Shown here piece after piece: positions 22,799 through 34,197 of a stretch of DNA of 64,000 bases. Location of the stretch: positions 62,001 through 126,000 of the forward strand of contig JAFISE010000025.1 of NCBI GenBank assembly GCA_022560025.1. The letters run 5' to 3'. Each line of letters opens with the position of its first letter. The first letter of the stretch is position 1. Both the position numbers and the translations under genes were made by a program. The stretch comes from Stagonosporopsis chrysanthemi (Eukaryota > Ascomycota > Dothideomycetes > Pleosporales > Didymellaceae). The notes beneath the pieces were generated by a model that had not been told where the DNA came from, did no database searches, and was given only the letters and a program-made list of their open reading frames with translations.

Positions 22799-24565
22799 TC
22801 AATAGACAGACGTAGTTGTGCGACCAAGCGTGGGCTTGCGGTCTGAGTACCTATCGTCACCACGCCTGGGTGCCCAACGAATGTCCTCGGGCCCAATGCT
22901 GGGGGCGTAGGTGACATTATGCGGGGGGTATTCTGGTTGGCGATCGCTTGCACTCTTTTTGCGCGTGTACTCAGATGGTTGTTCACCATAGTACATCCTG
23001 CCAGAGCGGCCGCGCTCGTCACGAACGGGCGATGATTGACGGCTAGAGCGACCAGGTGTGTAAGTCTTTGAAGAATGAAGACCGGGACGGTTGGCGCCCA
23101 TTGGTGGTCTGCCAATTGGTGAGGGTGAGCGGTGGCGAACTCGTTCTGGTTCACGCAGAATCGTGCGATGTGGGGGCTGCTCCATGGGTTTAACACCTCC
23201 ATCACCTGGATTGTATGAGTAATAGGTCTTGTTGCTCGGTTGAGGAGCAGGGATAGTCGGGTATGCATCGTGCTCCGGACTGTTATTGGCCTCGTTTCGA
23301 AGACCTGAGGGGCGAGAGTAGCTCTTAGCATCGCGACGCGACCCTCCAGCTTCTGAGCCGGGACCTATGGGCATGGTAGCGGAGCGGCTTAGACCGGGGA
23401 AGTGCGGTGGCGAACGTTCGATGCGACGGTGTGAGTCAGTCGCGGAGCGCTGGGGCTGGGGCTGGGATGGGATGCGAATTTCGGCTGGTGACGAAGCCGA
23501 CTGCTTAAAGGATGGTCGTCGGTCGTCCCAATCAACGATGTCGGGAATGCCGCGGTCTGTATCACGACGGGAGGGCATGCTGGGGCGCTCCTTGGGACGG
23601 GCAGATGACCTGCGCGGTGCAGGATCCGGTCGGACTTCTCGGTGCCTAGAGGAGCGGCTGCCAGGGTCGTAATAATCTCTCGATGTGGTCCTAACAGGCG
23701 ATGGACGCAAGTTGATCTCGGCTTCGGCGCGAGACTTGTGGATGTAGCGAATAGCGTCATCCTGCTGCTGCTGTACGCTCAGCTTGCGTGGAGAGATGTT
23801 CTCGTACTCTTCGTAGCGGCGATCGTCTCTGCGGCGCTCCTCGCGTCTTTGCGAGTCTTCTTCGGCGCCACGAGGCTTGTAGCTGGGCTCACGCTCGTAG
23901 CGAGCGGCCCTGTCATCCCCAGACGATCCATCGCTCTCTACGGGAAATCTACCTGTGCGGTCTCGGCGTTCGCTGTCACGAGCCTTTGTGGTAGTCGATC
24001 GCGTGCGATCGGCGGGCTTTTCCCTTCGCGGCTCCTTGTCGTACTTTTCTCGAGACGAGCGTGATGAGGGGGTGGGTCTTGGTGACGAGCGCCTCTGTGA
24101 CGAGAAGTATGAGTCTGTCTTGTGGTTGCTGTGGTAGCGCTCATCGTCGAGGTCGTGATGGCGAGAAGATGTGGTTCCCGATGAGGGTTTGCGCTCTTCG
24201 GTCTGGTAGCGAGAAGATGTGGTGGCGGTGTAGGAGCCTCCTCCAGAAGTAGGCTGGGAGAAGTGCGCGCTCTTGGGCTCGACAGTAGTGCCGCTAGCAG
24301 TCCTGGCGAGTTTCTCGCGACGCAGCTGCTGCAGCTTCAGTTCGGTGTGGTAGGTGTCCCTGCGTGTGTCGTCGCTCAGGGTCTCGTAGGCCTGCTGGAT
24401 CTTGTGGAACTCATCCTGTTTCTGCGCCTTCAGAGCCTCATCGGTGACTTTGTCAGGATGGCAGGTGAGGACCAGCTTGCGGTATGTCTTCTTGATAGTC
24501 GCAGCATCGGCTCCTTTGGTCAGTCCCAAGGCCTTGTAGTGGTCAGGTAACGGCTCGAAGGACAT
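22799..24565 (-). CDS. J-domain (DnaJ/Hsp40) protein with long disordered tail
   Basis: A single exon of 588 residues. The J-domain is at residues 9-75, with the Hsp70-stimulating HPD motif at 36-38 (LVLTCHPDKVTDE) and the usual helix IV (YETLSDDTRRDTYH). The remaining 500 residues are Ser/Arg/Pro-rich, low in hydrophobics and presumably disordered, with many RRxS- and SP-type sites; there is no zinc-finger or C-terminal substrate domain, so it is a class C (type III) J-protein. It would recruit an Hsp70 to clients chosen by the tail; the client is unknown. SR-like composition hints at a nuclear or RNA-related role, which is only a guess. Confidence 0.85.
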   Translation of the reverse strand: MSFEPLPDHYKALGLTKGADAATIKKTYRKLVLTCHPDKVTDEALKAQKQDEFHKIQQAYETLSDDTRRDTYHTELKLQQLRREKLARTASGTTVEPKSAHFSQPTSGGGSYTATTSSRYQTEERKPSSGTTSSRHHDLDDERYHSNHKTDSYFSSQRRSSPRPTPSSRSSREKYDKEPRREKPADRTRSTTTKARDSERRDRTGRFPVESDGSSGDDRAARYEREPSYKPRGAEEDSQRREERRRDDRRYEEYENISPRKLSVQQQQDDAIRYIHKSRAEAEINLRPSPVRTTSRDYYDPGSRSSRHREVRPDPAPRRSSARPKERPSMPSRRDTDRGIPDIVDWDDRRPSFKQSASSPAEIRIPSQPQPQRSATDSHRRIERSPPHFPGLSRSATMPIGPGSEAGGSRRDAKSYSRPSGLRNEANNSPEHDAYPTIPAPQPSNKTYYSYNPGDGGVKPMEQPPHRTILREPERVRHRSPSPIGRPPMGANRPGLHSSKTYTPGRSSRQSSPVRDERGRSGRMYYGEQPSEYTRKKSASDRQPEYPPHNVTYAPSIGPEDIRWAPRRGDDRYSDRKPTLGRTTTSVY

Positions 24566-26569
24566 GATGCTATGTTTGCGCCGTGTCTGTCGAGGGAATT
24601 GGTTAATGGGAGGGGCGGGGAGGTGATGTGGCAGGAGCCTGACGCCGCAATGCGCAGTCGCAAGGGAGGATCAGACTTTTGTTGAATATAAGGGCACAGC
24701 AAGCGGCGTGCACATGAGTCGGCGAGCAAATCGCGGTGATGGCCGGCCTGTGGCGGTAGCAGGTAGTGCGCGGCAGAGGTGGCTGGTGCCGCAGTGGCGA
24801 ATTGTGGAATCTGTGTAGCGAAAGTCGAGCGACAGGCTCGGGCGAGGTGCTGTCGTGGATTAATAGGCGCAATTGCTGGCTGGGCCTTGGGCCAAGATGT
24901 CTGCTGTTGCTCGGGTGAGGTTGGGTTGGGGGTGTGACGCTGCGGCTTGGAAATGCTGAGCTAAGGGGGTCCGCAGCCGGCTGTCCCTGACAGTCGATCG
25001 AAGGAAACGTGGAGAAGGCCGTGGCAGGCCGGGCTTCAGGGGACGGACAACGAAGATAATTGCGGACAAAGGAGCTCGCAGCTGTGACAAAGCGCACAGC
25101 GGGGCTGAGCTGCGCTGCTAAATCGCTTCCAGTGACCTCTGTTGCGAGGGAGAACCTGATCGACTTGCGGTGTACAGCGGTGTGAGGCGGGGCTACGTCA
25201 ATGCCCGCTGCCGGTGCCCAGAGTCCTGGCTGCGTGCAGGCCGTGCCAGACGATGCTGTAATGGGATCGGGGGAGCACAGAGTCAAAATATAGCAACAAG
25301 AGCGCTCAAAGCAGGCCAAAGGTGGTGGTGTGTGCGACAGAAGATTACTGTGTAGGTGCAGACGCTCAGCCTGTGCAAAGGGGCCGAGGAATGGACTCCA
25401 TTTAGGACAGGACACACACTTGTGAGGCTATGCCCTTTGATCCTGCATACAGTGTGATGAGGACTCGCGCATAGGCTGGCACCGGCTGCGTCAGGGCTCT
25501 CTAGTGTCCCCATAGCGGGCATATGCTTCTCGCGCAACCCTCCTCAGCACCTCAGCATCTCAGCACATTCTTGCCGCGCTGCTGCAAGCTCGCCGCGGCG
25601 CCTGCAGTTGCTGACCCACCTGCCATGCCATTCGCAGCTGCTGCGCTCCAGCCTGCGTGAAGCTCAGCGTACGCGTTGCTAGAGGACGCCCTCGCGACTC
25701 TCTCTGGGCCACTTCTCGAATCGCGCAAGGTTTGCGGGTCCGATTGGGGACGGCCCTGTCCCCAACACCTTCTGCACCTTCTGCTGCAGCCGGCACCAGC
25801 GGCTACGAAACACACGCCCAATCAGGTCGCCATGAGGCCACATGGTCAGACACTACGGAGCGAACCTGCATGATCCAGAAACCACCGAAGAGGGCCTTGT
25901 GCCTCCAAGTGACACCCCCACAGTCCCCAGTCACTACCAATGAGGAAAACACCCCACTATCGTAAAGACACTTGCAAGACGTGACCAACTGCAGCTACGA
26001 GAATGAGGCAGGCGGCCCGTGACGACTGCGCATTCTTAAGACCGCTCGAATGATCCAGCATCTCGTGGAATCCGAGACACCAAGACCTTCAGACACAGTA
26101 CCTGAGCAGTCATGCGCTTTCGGCACGCTTGCTTCCTTTTGCGCACCCGTTGCTTCATCTCAGGAAAGGATGTGCAGGTCCTGGCATCCGTCCAGGATCC
26201 CAAACCATCAAGCTCATGTGGACGACGTCCATGGCGGCAAGTTCGCCAGGCAGCGACTTGAGCGCTCGATCCGTCCCGGGCACTACCAAAGTTGACAGAC
26301 ATTAGCCTGTCATCGTTCTCCCGTTTGAGTGGTTGCAGCAATACGCTTATGCGTGCTAAAGCCCTCGTAGCGGGGCACCGGCGCATCAACACCCAATCGC
26401 CAGATGCTCGACAGAAGCCGGCAAGCCGAGCCCTTCGACGTGGTCGTCTTCAATTGAGCAGTGCAGTGCCAGAGGTCACCTCGTGAGGCAATGTAGATTT
26501 GGAGTCGCATATCAAATCTAACTGTGAGATCATTCAGCGCTGCGAAGATGAACAGTCTGCATTGCTACA
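24566..26569. other. 2 kb upstream region of the J-protein gene
   Basis: Both flanking genes are on the minus strand, so this holds the J-protein promoter and leader plus the 3' end of the metallophosphoesterase. A 270-codon minus-strand frame (24603-25415) is open, but its Ser/Pro/His/Cys-rich content looks like translated pyrimidine-rich leader DNA rather than a protein. Confidence 0.5.
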
Positions 26570-27792
26570 TCATTGTACATTACCACCACCATCCCTCTTC
26601 CACACTGGCAAGTCGATGTCAACCACAATGGGTTTGTTGGTTCCAGTCGTCTTTCCGTTGATCCTCGGTCCAAGAAATGCTGCATTGATTACCGCAGTCT
26701 CGCATCTGGGCGATCTGGACTGTCTGCCTGAATCGCCTTGCAAGGCTGCCCTGGGAGTAGCAACACCATGCCTGTGCTCCACAACCCCGCTGTCTTCGAA
26801 GCCCCCGTACGCCTCACTTTCTTGGAGGGCGTCTTTGATGAGGCTCGTCGTCGGGTTTAGGTTTACTTGGTCAAACTGAAGGACCCCAAGTTCAGGCATC
26901 GAGAAATCAAGGCCCTCCTCATAACTCTGCAGCAAGTGAGCCTGAATATGACGTGTCGCAAGCACACCACTGCGTAAAGGACGCCCTGCCTTGGACGTAA
27001 GGTCCAATAAAGAGAGCTTCTTGTTGCCCCTTCCGGGGTCCTCCCAATACTCCACGCCTTCGACAAGGCTGTCACTCTGCACAGAGCTCCAGTGAACGCG
27101 CTCAATTCCTCGAGCCTCATGAATATGACCGCATACATGCAGTGACGGCCTGACGATACCCAATCGCTGTAAAAGGGCAGTGCATCCAGACCGGTCGTCC
27201 TTCGTCGCTCCATCGCAGTGCCCTCTCGGTGGCGTATGGGCTACGACAATGTCGGCATCGTCTGGTATAGCTGACCAGAGCCTCACTGCGTCCTTTGCTC
27301 CATACTCAAATGCCCAGTTACCAGGTCCAGGCGTGCTGGGACTCCCAAACACTTTGAAGCACGTCTGCGGCCCTGTCGACCTCTTCAGATACACCATGGT
27401 CGACTGATTCTCAAGGTAGGTGATCGTCTTCGACTCTCGCAGCAGCTTCAAACATCCTCGCGGACTTTGCCATGCCGGCCACTTCCATCGACTTCCCTTC
27501 TCTTCGTAGAACTGCTCATCCAGCGTGATTTCATGATTGCCTGTGCTTCATCAGCCATTACCACCTATCACTTCTGTAGCAAAGAGAAGCTACCAGCAAC
27601 GACAATCTTGGCCTCAAACGGCGCCTTCTCCAGCCATGCCACAGTGCGCTCCAGCTCGTCGTACGAGCCCTGATTCGTCAAGTCCCCAGCGTGAATCAAC
27701 ACATCGCCCGGAGGCAGCTTGGGCGTGTTGTTGTGCGTATCAGAAATGCACACGATGCGCGTCTTGCGCGTCCTCACAGCATGCATCGCCAT
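26570..27792 (-). CDS. Calcineurin-like metallophosphoesterase
   Basis: Two exons, 27792-27594 and 27540-26570, give 389 residues. I chose the first ATG in frame (27792); codons upstream of it are open only from a TTG. All metal-binding motifs are present: SDTHN (D18, H20), GDLTNQG (D37), GNHE (67-70, formed across the intron), VVAHTPP (H168) and CGHIH (204-207). The fold resembles the MPPED1/UPF0046 group of class III phosphodiesterases common in fungi. The last 120 residues lack motifs and are probably a lineage-variable tail. It probably acts in the cytosol on a phosphodiester or phosphomonoester; the substrate is unknown. Confidence 0.88.
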
Positions 27793-29413
27793 AACGCGCA
27801 CGCATCGCGGCAATCAAACCACGTGGTGCGTGTGTGTGTGCGGTGCGTGTAAAGAGTCACCAGTCCAGTCATCACCGCACTCGATCCAGCTTCGCTGCCG
27901 CGGTGACGTCACCAACTTTGTAGTATCTCCCAACCGTGACCCTCACACTTTGCAATTCACAAATTGCTCGCGGATCACGCGGACTCGCACATGTCCCTGT
28001 TCGCCTCTGCATCCCGGCCCAATCCCTCGCGGTACCTGCGTGCCTGCCCATCACTCAGGCACGCCGCGTTGCCACGCCTCGGCAGCGCGCAGATTCGCCA
28101 CCGCCGTGTCGCGCAGCTTTCCTTGCTGGCGATGCGGATCCTGACGATCAGGAACAGTTGGATGTCCTCGTTGCTGAAAACAGACGACTTCTCGTTTCAA
28201 CTCATTCTGAGTAACACGCCGAAGAAAGTCTATTTGCGATTATGTACCCAGAAGAAGATTAATCAGCGTGATGTGCGTAGTTCGTGTGGGGCGCAGGATT
28301 GGGGACGTCCGAGGTGGGTAGTACATACACAGTACAGCTGAGCTCAGCTTGCGGAAAAGACGATGGCGGCGTTGCAGTGCAGTGCAGTACCTCAGCATCG
28401 CCTCGTCTTACTGCAAGTCGTTCACCGTAACGAGCCTCGGGGTCGCGTGCGTTGTTGCTATGTTTGTTGTGTCGTCCAACAAGGGCCTGTGGTGACGGTC
28501 CTTCAAAGTAGAGCCGGGCCGTCTTGCAAAAGCACTTTTAACACGAATACTTTCGGTTTGAGATCTACGACGTTTGAGTTCCACAGAATGCTACATTTAG
28601 CATGAGGTACGTGTATGCGGAAAGCAACGGACTTGTTAATGTCACACATGCTTGGCCGACAAAAAGGGCATGCAATTTCTTATTTGTCTCTCCCATCTTT
28701 CGCCGACAATAGCTGCATTGTGCATTAACAATCCCGCACGCACTCAACGGAGATGGATCAAGTGAAAAGAGTTTGGCGTCGAGTTTGATGATTTTGCCTT
28801 ACACTACAACCCCCCTTGCTTCAGTCTTGCTGACAATGCATATGTCATCCATCGGTATCAGCTCTCGCTGACGTCTGTCCTCAGATTGAGTATCTGCGCC
28901 TGCGAGACTGATTCTATCGAGCTGGGCTACTCAACAACGTATGGTAGCGACTCCACTGCGTACTCGCCTCGGGCTCAACAGCCGCCCACGACCACATATC
29001 CCTCCGAGCATCAACAGCTGACAGTACATCGCCAGGGGAGGCGTATCGGTAAGGGCTATACTCGAAGTGGTGGGCGACTTCTTGGGCGACCCTGAAAGTA
29101 TTGTCAAGCCGGGGCCTGATGGTTTCTTGATGGGGACTTACCCTGCCAGCGGCCTCAATGTACGATCTTCAGCAGCAAGCTCAGCTTCCTACCGTCCGAG
29201 TTGCTCTGGATCTCCCTGCTGCTGTTCCTGAAGTCCCTCAAGTTCTCTGGTCGTAAGCCCGTATCGGCAATGTTCTGAGGCTTCTCCACCACGCATTTGA
29301 ACTGATGTGCCCTGCTGCTGATCAATCTGTTGCATGACTTCGCTGACGTTGAACGATGATCCAGTATCAATTGCGAGTAGAGGTCTCTGTGTACTGCCTC
29401 TATCACTGGCTCC
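27793..29413. other. 1.6 kb intergenic, no gene supported
   Basis: Contains the promoter side of the metallophosphoesterase gene (rich in GTGTGTGTG-type and GC stretches) and a short CAGTGCAGTGCAGTAC repeat near 28374. Short frames on both strands have no recognisable content. Confidence 0.5.
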
Positions 29414-30314
29414 CTAAGGCCTTAGTTTGTATGCTTTCCGAATTATCCCGCCTGTAGTGATGTTTTGTACCCAGTAAACGTGATCGCGGTCAACGCTGCG
29501 TTTCTCGCTGGCTGGGTTGGCGATGAGGAGCGCGAACATGTTTTTTTTGCGGCGTTGAGTTTTCGGACTGGCAAGGTACTCGAAGATTGCGTATGTATCG
29601 AAACCTAGTGAGCGCATATAGTAGCAGAGTCGCAGTGCTTGCAGTGGTTCTGGAAATTGGTCTTTCTCAATGTCGAGTGTCCATGTGTATGCTCTTCTGG
29701 CATTGAGTGCTATGTCATGCTTCTCTAGATGTCTTAAGATCCTGCGCTGCACACGGACATAGTCCAACGATCGTTCGAACTGCTCTTCAGACTGCTCTCT
29801 ATATGCAGTGGCGGGCAAGATAGGCATAGTAACGATAGGAGCGGTAGCTCTAGCTAACATGTTCTCTGCTCGAGGGGGGTTGAGAGTAGATCCTGGTGTA
29901 GGTGTCCCACTGTCTGTCTCGTGTAGTAAGATCTCGTGTGTTAGAGACGGCTGCCGAGTTGGCTCAGATAGGTCCTGGAGTTGTCGGTGTTGCGTAGATC
30001 GTGCGTGAGTCGGCCTGCGTGTTATTTGACGTCGGTGCTCTGCCTTGTATTAGTAAGTCGTTGGAAACGATGAGCCAAGTGATTGTATGTGTGTTTGCTT
30101 GTCAGAGAGTCGGTTCGTCATCAAGCCTTCTACCTGGTGATAATTGCCGCGCAAGCCTTTCAATCGCTTGCACCCTATGGTGTCTCCGAGGGGTAGCGCT
30201 CGCATTGGTCTCCATTTGTTGTGAAAGCGAGTGACTGAAAAGTGGAAACTCGCGGTGAAGTCGGCCTGTACTGTCGGCCGGGCCTGAGCCGTTGTGGTCG
30301 CCGGTGTTGGACAT
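29414..30314 (-). CDS. Hypothetical protein, 268 aa, two exons
   Basis: Exon 1 is 30314-30134 and exon 2 is 30039-29414. The 94 nt intron has a near-perfect TACTAAT branch site, and splicing joins CCA-G to AG in frame, linking two frames that are each incomplete alone. The first 120 residues are polar, Arg/Thr/Pro-rich and likely disordered. The last 150 are a compact, probably helical domain (SLDYVRVQRRILRHL, YTWTLDIEKDQF, LRLCYYMRSLGFDTYAIFEYL) that ends GGIIRKAYKLRP. No signal peptide or membrane helix. I do not recognise the family. An alternative internal start (METNASATPRR, 30212) would shorten it by 34 residues. Confidence 0.6.
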
Positions 30315-31255
30315 GATAACAGTGATAGTGGTATGCGATATGCCGAACTTAGCGATGGGAATGAACGGAGGTCATACACACGTAGTGATGTGAATTCTGT
30401 GGAAGTGAAGATGGGCGACGCAAGACGTTTGAACTTTAGAAGAGCGCACGCGTGGCAGAGTAGCCACCCAGGGGCAGAGGAAGGCGTGAAGCAAAAAAAT
30501 CCGAGAAGTGACGAGGGTAGTGTCGCAGGCAAGAAGTCACCGCTGCCTCAATAGTGATTCGGCTTACAGTAGCTTCTGCAATGTGCTTCCGCGTTCAAAA
30601 CAGACACAATATCAGCTCATCGCTCGCTGAATGACGAACCTCTGGGGTATCAAAGTAATTGAGCTCTGACTTTAACTGCTGAAGTGATCTATCAAAAGTG
30701 AAAACCACGCTTCGCAATCACCATGGTGGCTCTTGCCGTATCTCGTTCTCGTTCAGCGCACACAAAGCACTTACGATTTGGTGGCTGTGCATGTTTCGTC
30801 GTGTAAGGCTGATTTTCAGTCCAAGGGTGGATCTAGGCTTCTAACGGTCGACCATTACTGTGCATACGGTATACGGTAGCTGCAAACTGTCGCAGATGTC
30901 AGTGCCTGCACTGCCAGATGTGAAATATCTCAGGGGTTAATCTTTGACAGGTGCGCGGCTGTGCTCTGAAACCCGGTCAGTGCGCTCGTCGTATAGCATA
31001 TACGGACGTATAGTTGTGGAGACGCGTACAAACATTGCAACAACTTCTCGATTTATTGTCAACAATGGCGTGAAATATACTTAAATATGGCCAGAGCCTC
31101 AATCGTTGAAGATCACTTCGTGCCTTCGACTTGGTTCTCACAGACATTCCTTCAGACTTCACTTCTTCCTGACTGGTATTTCTCATTGGCATTTGTTCCC
31201 TTCGCATTTACTTTTTGTCGGCTCTCATTCTTACGGTTCTCTTCGATACTTTGAG
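30315..31255. other. 0.94 kb between divergent genes
   Basis: Presumed promoters of the hypothetical protein and the RTA1-like gene; no coding content recognised. The last 100 bp before 31256 are T/C-rich. Confidence 0.5.
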
Positions 31256-32143
31256 ATGGCAGGTGACGACGGCATCTATCCGTACGCACCGAGTAGGCCA
31301 GCCTGCATAATCGCAGCTGGACTGTTCGGGATCAGTGCTGTGTACCATCTCTTTCAGTTGATCCGATCAAGAGCTTGGTTCTACACGGCATTCGTCATCG
31401 GCGCATTGAGTGAGTAGTCCCTGGGGTGGTGTCACATGTGTACTAACGATTTTACAGTGATGACAGCGGGTTACGTCTTTCGTTACATATCCGCAGTAAA
31501 ACCTACCGAGCTAGGTCCATACATTGCACAGTCGATGTTTATCATCCTACCACCATCGCTGTACGCTGCTACGATTTACATGATATTCGGTCGATTGGTT
31601 CTTTTCGTCAACGCCGCGGAAGCTTCGATCATTCGCCCAACATTGGTTACAAAAGTTTTCGTCTTGGGAGATGTGTTCGCGTTCTTTATGCAAGGTGGCG
31701 GCGGTGGCATGATGGCCCAGGCCAGCATGGCAGACATGGGCCAGAAGATCATGTTGGCCGGTCTCTTCGTACAGCTCGTGTTTCTTGGATTCTTCCTCTG
31801 CATCGCGCTGGTGTTCTGGAAGCGCATGTCCAAGTCTCCGAAACAGTACGCCATCCCACAGTACGGCAAACACTCATGGGACAAACTCCTGAAGATGGTG
31901 TTGGGTGCTGCAGTAGTCATCATTCTACGATGTATCTTCCGTGTGATAGAGTTCGCGCAAGGACATGATGGCTATTTGGTCAGCCACGAGATCTACATTT
32001 ACGTTTTCGACGCAGGGCCTATGCTAGGTGTCCAGGTTATGATGCACTTCGTTTACGCGGCAGAAGTCTTCGGTGTGGGCAGGCATTCGAGATACGGAAG
32101 GACGGAAAGCGTGATTGATCTCTACCAGAGGGACCATGTATGA
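31256..32143 (+). CDS. RTA1-like seven-helix membrane protein
   Basis: Two exons, 31256-31409 and 31458-32143, give 279 residues; the intron has a GTGAGT donor and ACTAAC branch. The protein has seven hydrophobic segments and the signatures of the fungal RTA1/RTM1/RSB1 group: YPYAPSRPACIIAAGLFG at the start, GALMMTAGYVFRYIS, QSMFIILPPSLYAATIYM, the Gly-rich GDVFAFFMQGGGGGMM motif, and RVIEFAQGHDGYLVSHEIYIYVFD. Characterised relatives sit in the plasma membrane and affect lipid or sterol translocation and resistance to toxic lipids or drugs; the exact role here is not shown. The stop codon overlaps the start of a transcription-factor fragment. Confidence 0.9.
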
Positions 32144-32765
32144 GTCCGCAAGAGTGCAGCTTTTGCAGCATCTGGCAAGCAGCACAGGAGTAAGTAGTGA
32201 TCAGAAGCAATATCCAGAATTATCTTTTGAGAAGTGTTTATTAGCGTGTCCGCGATCAGACCAGCGCATGCAGGGGAACCCGCGATCATACACATCTAAT
32301 CATTATAAGCTCTTTGTGTTTGACATTGAAAAATGGATACAGTTACGTCCAGATACGCAGGATGATGACGAGGACGCGTCCTTGAACCACATCAGAGGCC
32401 TCTGGCATCAAGGCAACTACACTGACGAGGACAAATACACATATGGCCAGGCCTTACTCGTTCTGAGACAATGCAATATGCGGAGCAAGCAATCTGAGTC
32501 CTGGTACGACGATTCTCAACCGCGGAAAGCAAACTACGCGCCCTGGTCGGGAGCTTTCATCTGGATCTCTGTAACGCCTGAAGCATTCTCCAAGCGTCTA
32601 GAGCAACGGCAAGCCCCCACAATGGTGATATACACTTGCTTTGGCGCTTTTTTACACCATTTGAATCGTTTTTGGTGGATGGAAGGATGCGGTAAGAGTA
32701 TAGTCGAAGTTGTGGATCAATGTCTCGGTTCATACTGGAGTTCCTGGTTGGAATCGCTAGCTTGA
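32136..32765 (+). pseudogene. Orphan C-terminal fragment of a fungal-specific transcription factor
   Basis: An open frame of 209 codons starts at an ATG that overlaps the RTA1-like stop (ATGTATGA). Its last 75 residues match the C-terminal pattern of Upc2-type Zn2Cys6 factors: a W-x-x-x-F-I-W segment, an x-RLEQRQAPTMVIYTCFGAF helix, then the FWWMEGCGKSIVEV and LGSYWSSWLESL ending. No zinc cluster or start of such a factor exists upstream, because the RTA1-like gene is there. I read it as a truncated remnant whose frame has not yet been broken. The alternative, a real short gene without a DNA-binding domain, is less likely. Confidence 0.5.
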
Positions 32766-34197
32766 AGATTTTTGCAGGGGCGTTCAATGATATAGAAAGA
32801 ATACTCATCTACATCCGCTTTCCTCCAGAGCATAATATAAAATAGAGCATGAGCGATTCCCGATTATGTCACAAAATAATTACAGCAGTGATTTGCGGGC
32901 TTAGTCTAGGTATGGGATACGGATACAGAATATCTCCGACTACTACTAAATCAGTGTCAGTGGTTATGATGTCTGCTTCACAGTACCTACTGAAAGGCGC
33001 AGAAGGTCAGGAGTTCGACCCTCCCAGCCCGTATGCATCTTTTTTTGTGGATCCCTGCTTCTCAGGGCGTGTTATTGTGGATGTTGACTATAGTCAGGTG
33101 CAGAAGCTTGCACATTGGATGCTGTATGCTTGCCTGGGCCGGTTGTGCGTCTTCCGTGTCCGCCACTGGGCAGGATCTTACCAGATTATATTTTTTCTCG
33201 TACCTGCAGTCGAATTGATGGCCAGCCTAAGTCGATAGCCTATGTGTCTTCCATGATCGTGGAGTGTAAGAGATAAGCTCTAGGGAAACCTAGTTTGCTT
33301 CTCACTCGACAGGATGGCTCGGGATCGATGGCAGCAACATCAAGACCAACACTGTAACTCTGAGCAGAGACTGAGTTATTGAGAAAGAGCCCGTTTCTTT
33401 TGATCGGCCAATTTCACATCTATACTCACTGAATCTTCTGTGAGCGCCATAATTACTGCAGGATACAATTAAATTTTGACTTCAATAGCCTGATAGACAG
33501 TGGTAGTTGAATACTACATGTCTGCGCGAACAAATCTGGGGAACGCGTTGTAGGAGTTGTAGCCATCTTAAGGATCTATTATTCCCACGGAAGATCGCTC
33601 AACGGAGACGAGCTCCTTCGTCAAATGGCTGTGTCTAAGAGTAATCATCAGTCGCGTGTTACCCTCTGATCTGATGCCAGCGCTTCTGTTTTCTTGTCGC
33701 TTCCAATCCTGGAGTAGCTGTATTGTTCCCTTGGTGCGGTACTTGGCTTTCCCCTCGTTATGGTGGATTTGTCTTCAAGGGTGTCTTCATCCGACTCTAA
33801 CGCTCCGAATGGCGATCAGTTCGGGCGTTGCTGGCCCGAAAACAATTGCGGATAAACTCCCACACCACAAAGCACATGCAGATCCACTCCCGCCCCCGCA
33901 AATGCTCGATCCATCTCACCAAACGGTCGTGCCCCTGCAGCACACGCGAGACTCTTTCGGGATTATCGCTTCGCTTGCATCACGCTCTGTGGATGCCGTC
34001 TTGCGTGCCCAGAAATTGGCGGCAATACTACCAAAAACGACATGGTTTACCGGAAATTGCGATGATATTCAATGGCGACATGCTCTCGCAATACGCCCGA
34101 GACCGGGCGGACGGCATTCAGTGCAACTACAAATTCCAGCGCGGATGCTCGTTGAAACTTCAGGACGCGATCTTGCGACCCTTCCATTCTTTCCACT
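32766..34197. other. 1.4 kb region carrying repeat copy A
   Basis: No gene supported; frames at 32849-33238 and 33656-34376 lack recognisable content. It contains the left copy of the diverged direct repeat (33419-33620) and, at the right end, the promoter of the PcRGLX-like gene. Confidence 0.5.
33419..33620 (+). repeat. Diverged direct repeat, copy A
   Basis: Aligns without net gaps over its core to 37495-37696. Both copies carry TAATTACTGCA and TTGTAGGAGTT exactly 98 bases apart, followed by a shared GGATCT and CCACG-rich segment. Identity outside these blocks is roughly two thirds by eye. Not recognisable as a known transposon. Confidence 0.7.

Noticed and set aside
24603..25415. 270-codon minus-strand frame as a protein gene
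   Set aside because: Composition is that of translated C/T-rich leader DNA (Ser, Pro, His, Cys); no domain, and its position fits the J-protein leader.
32900..33035. tRNA-like B box (AGTTCGACCCTCCC)
   Set aside because: No cloverleaf can be drawn; the upstream A-box region does not match.
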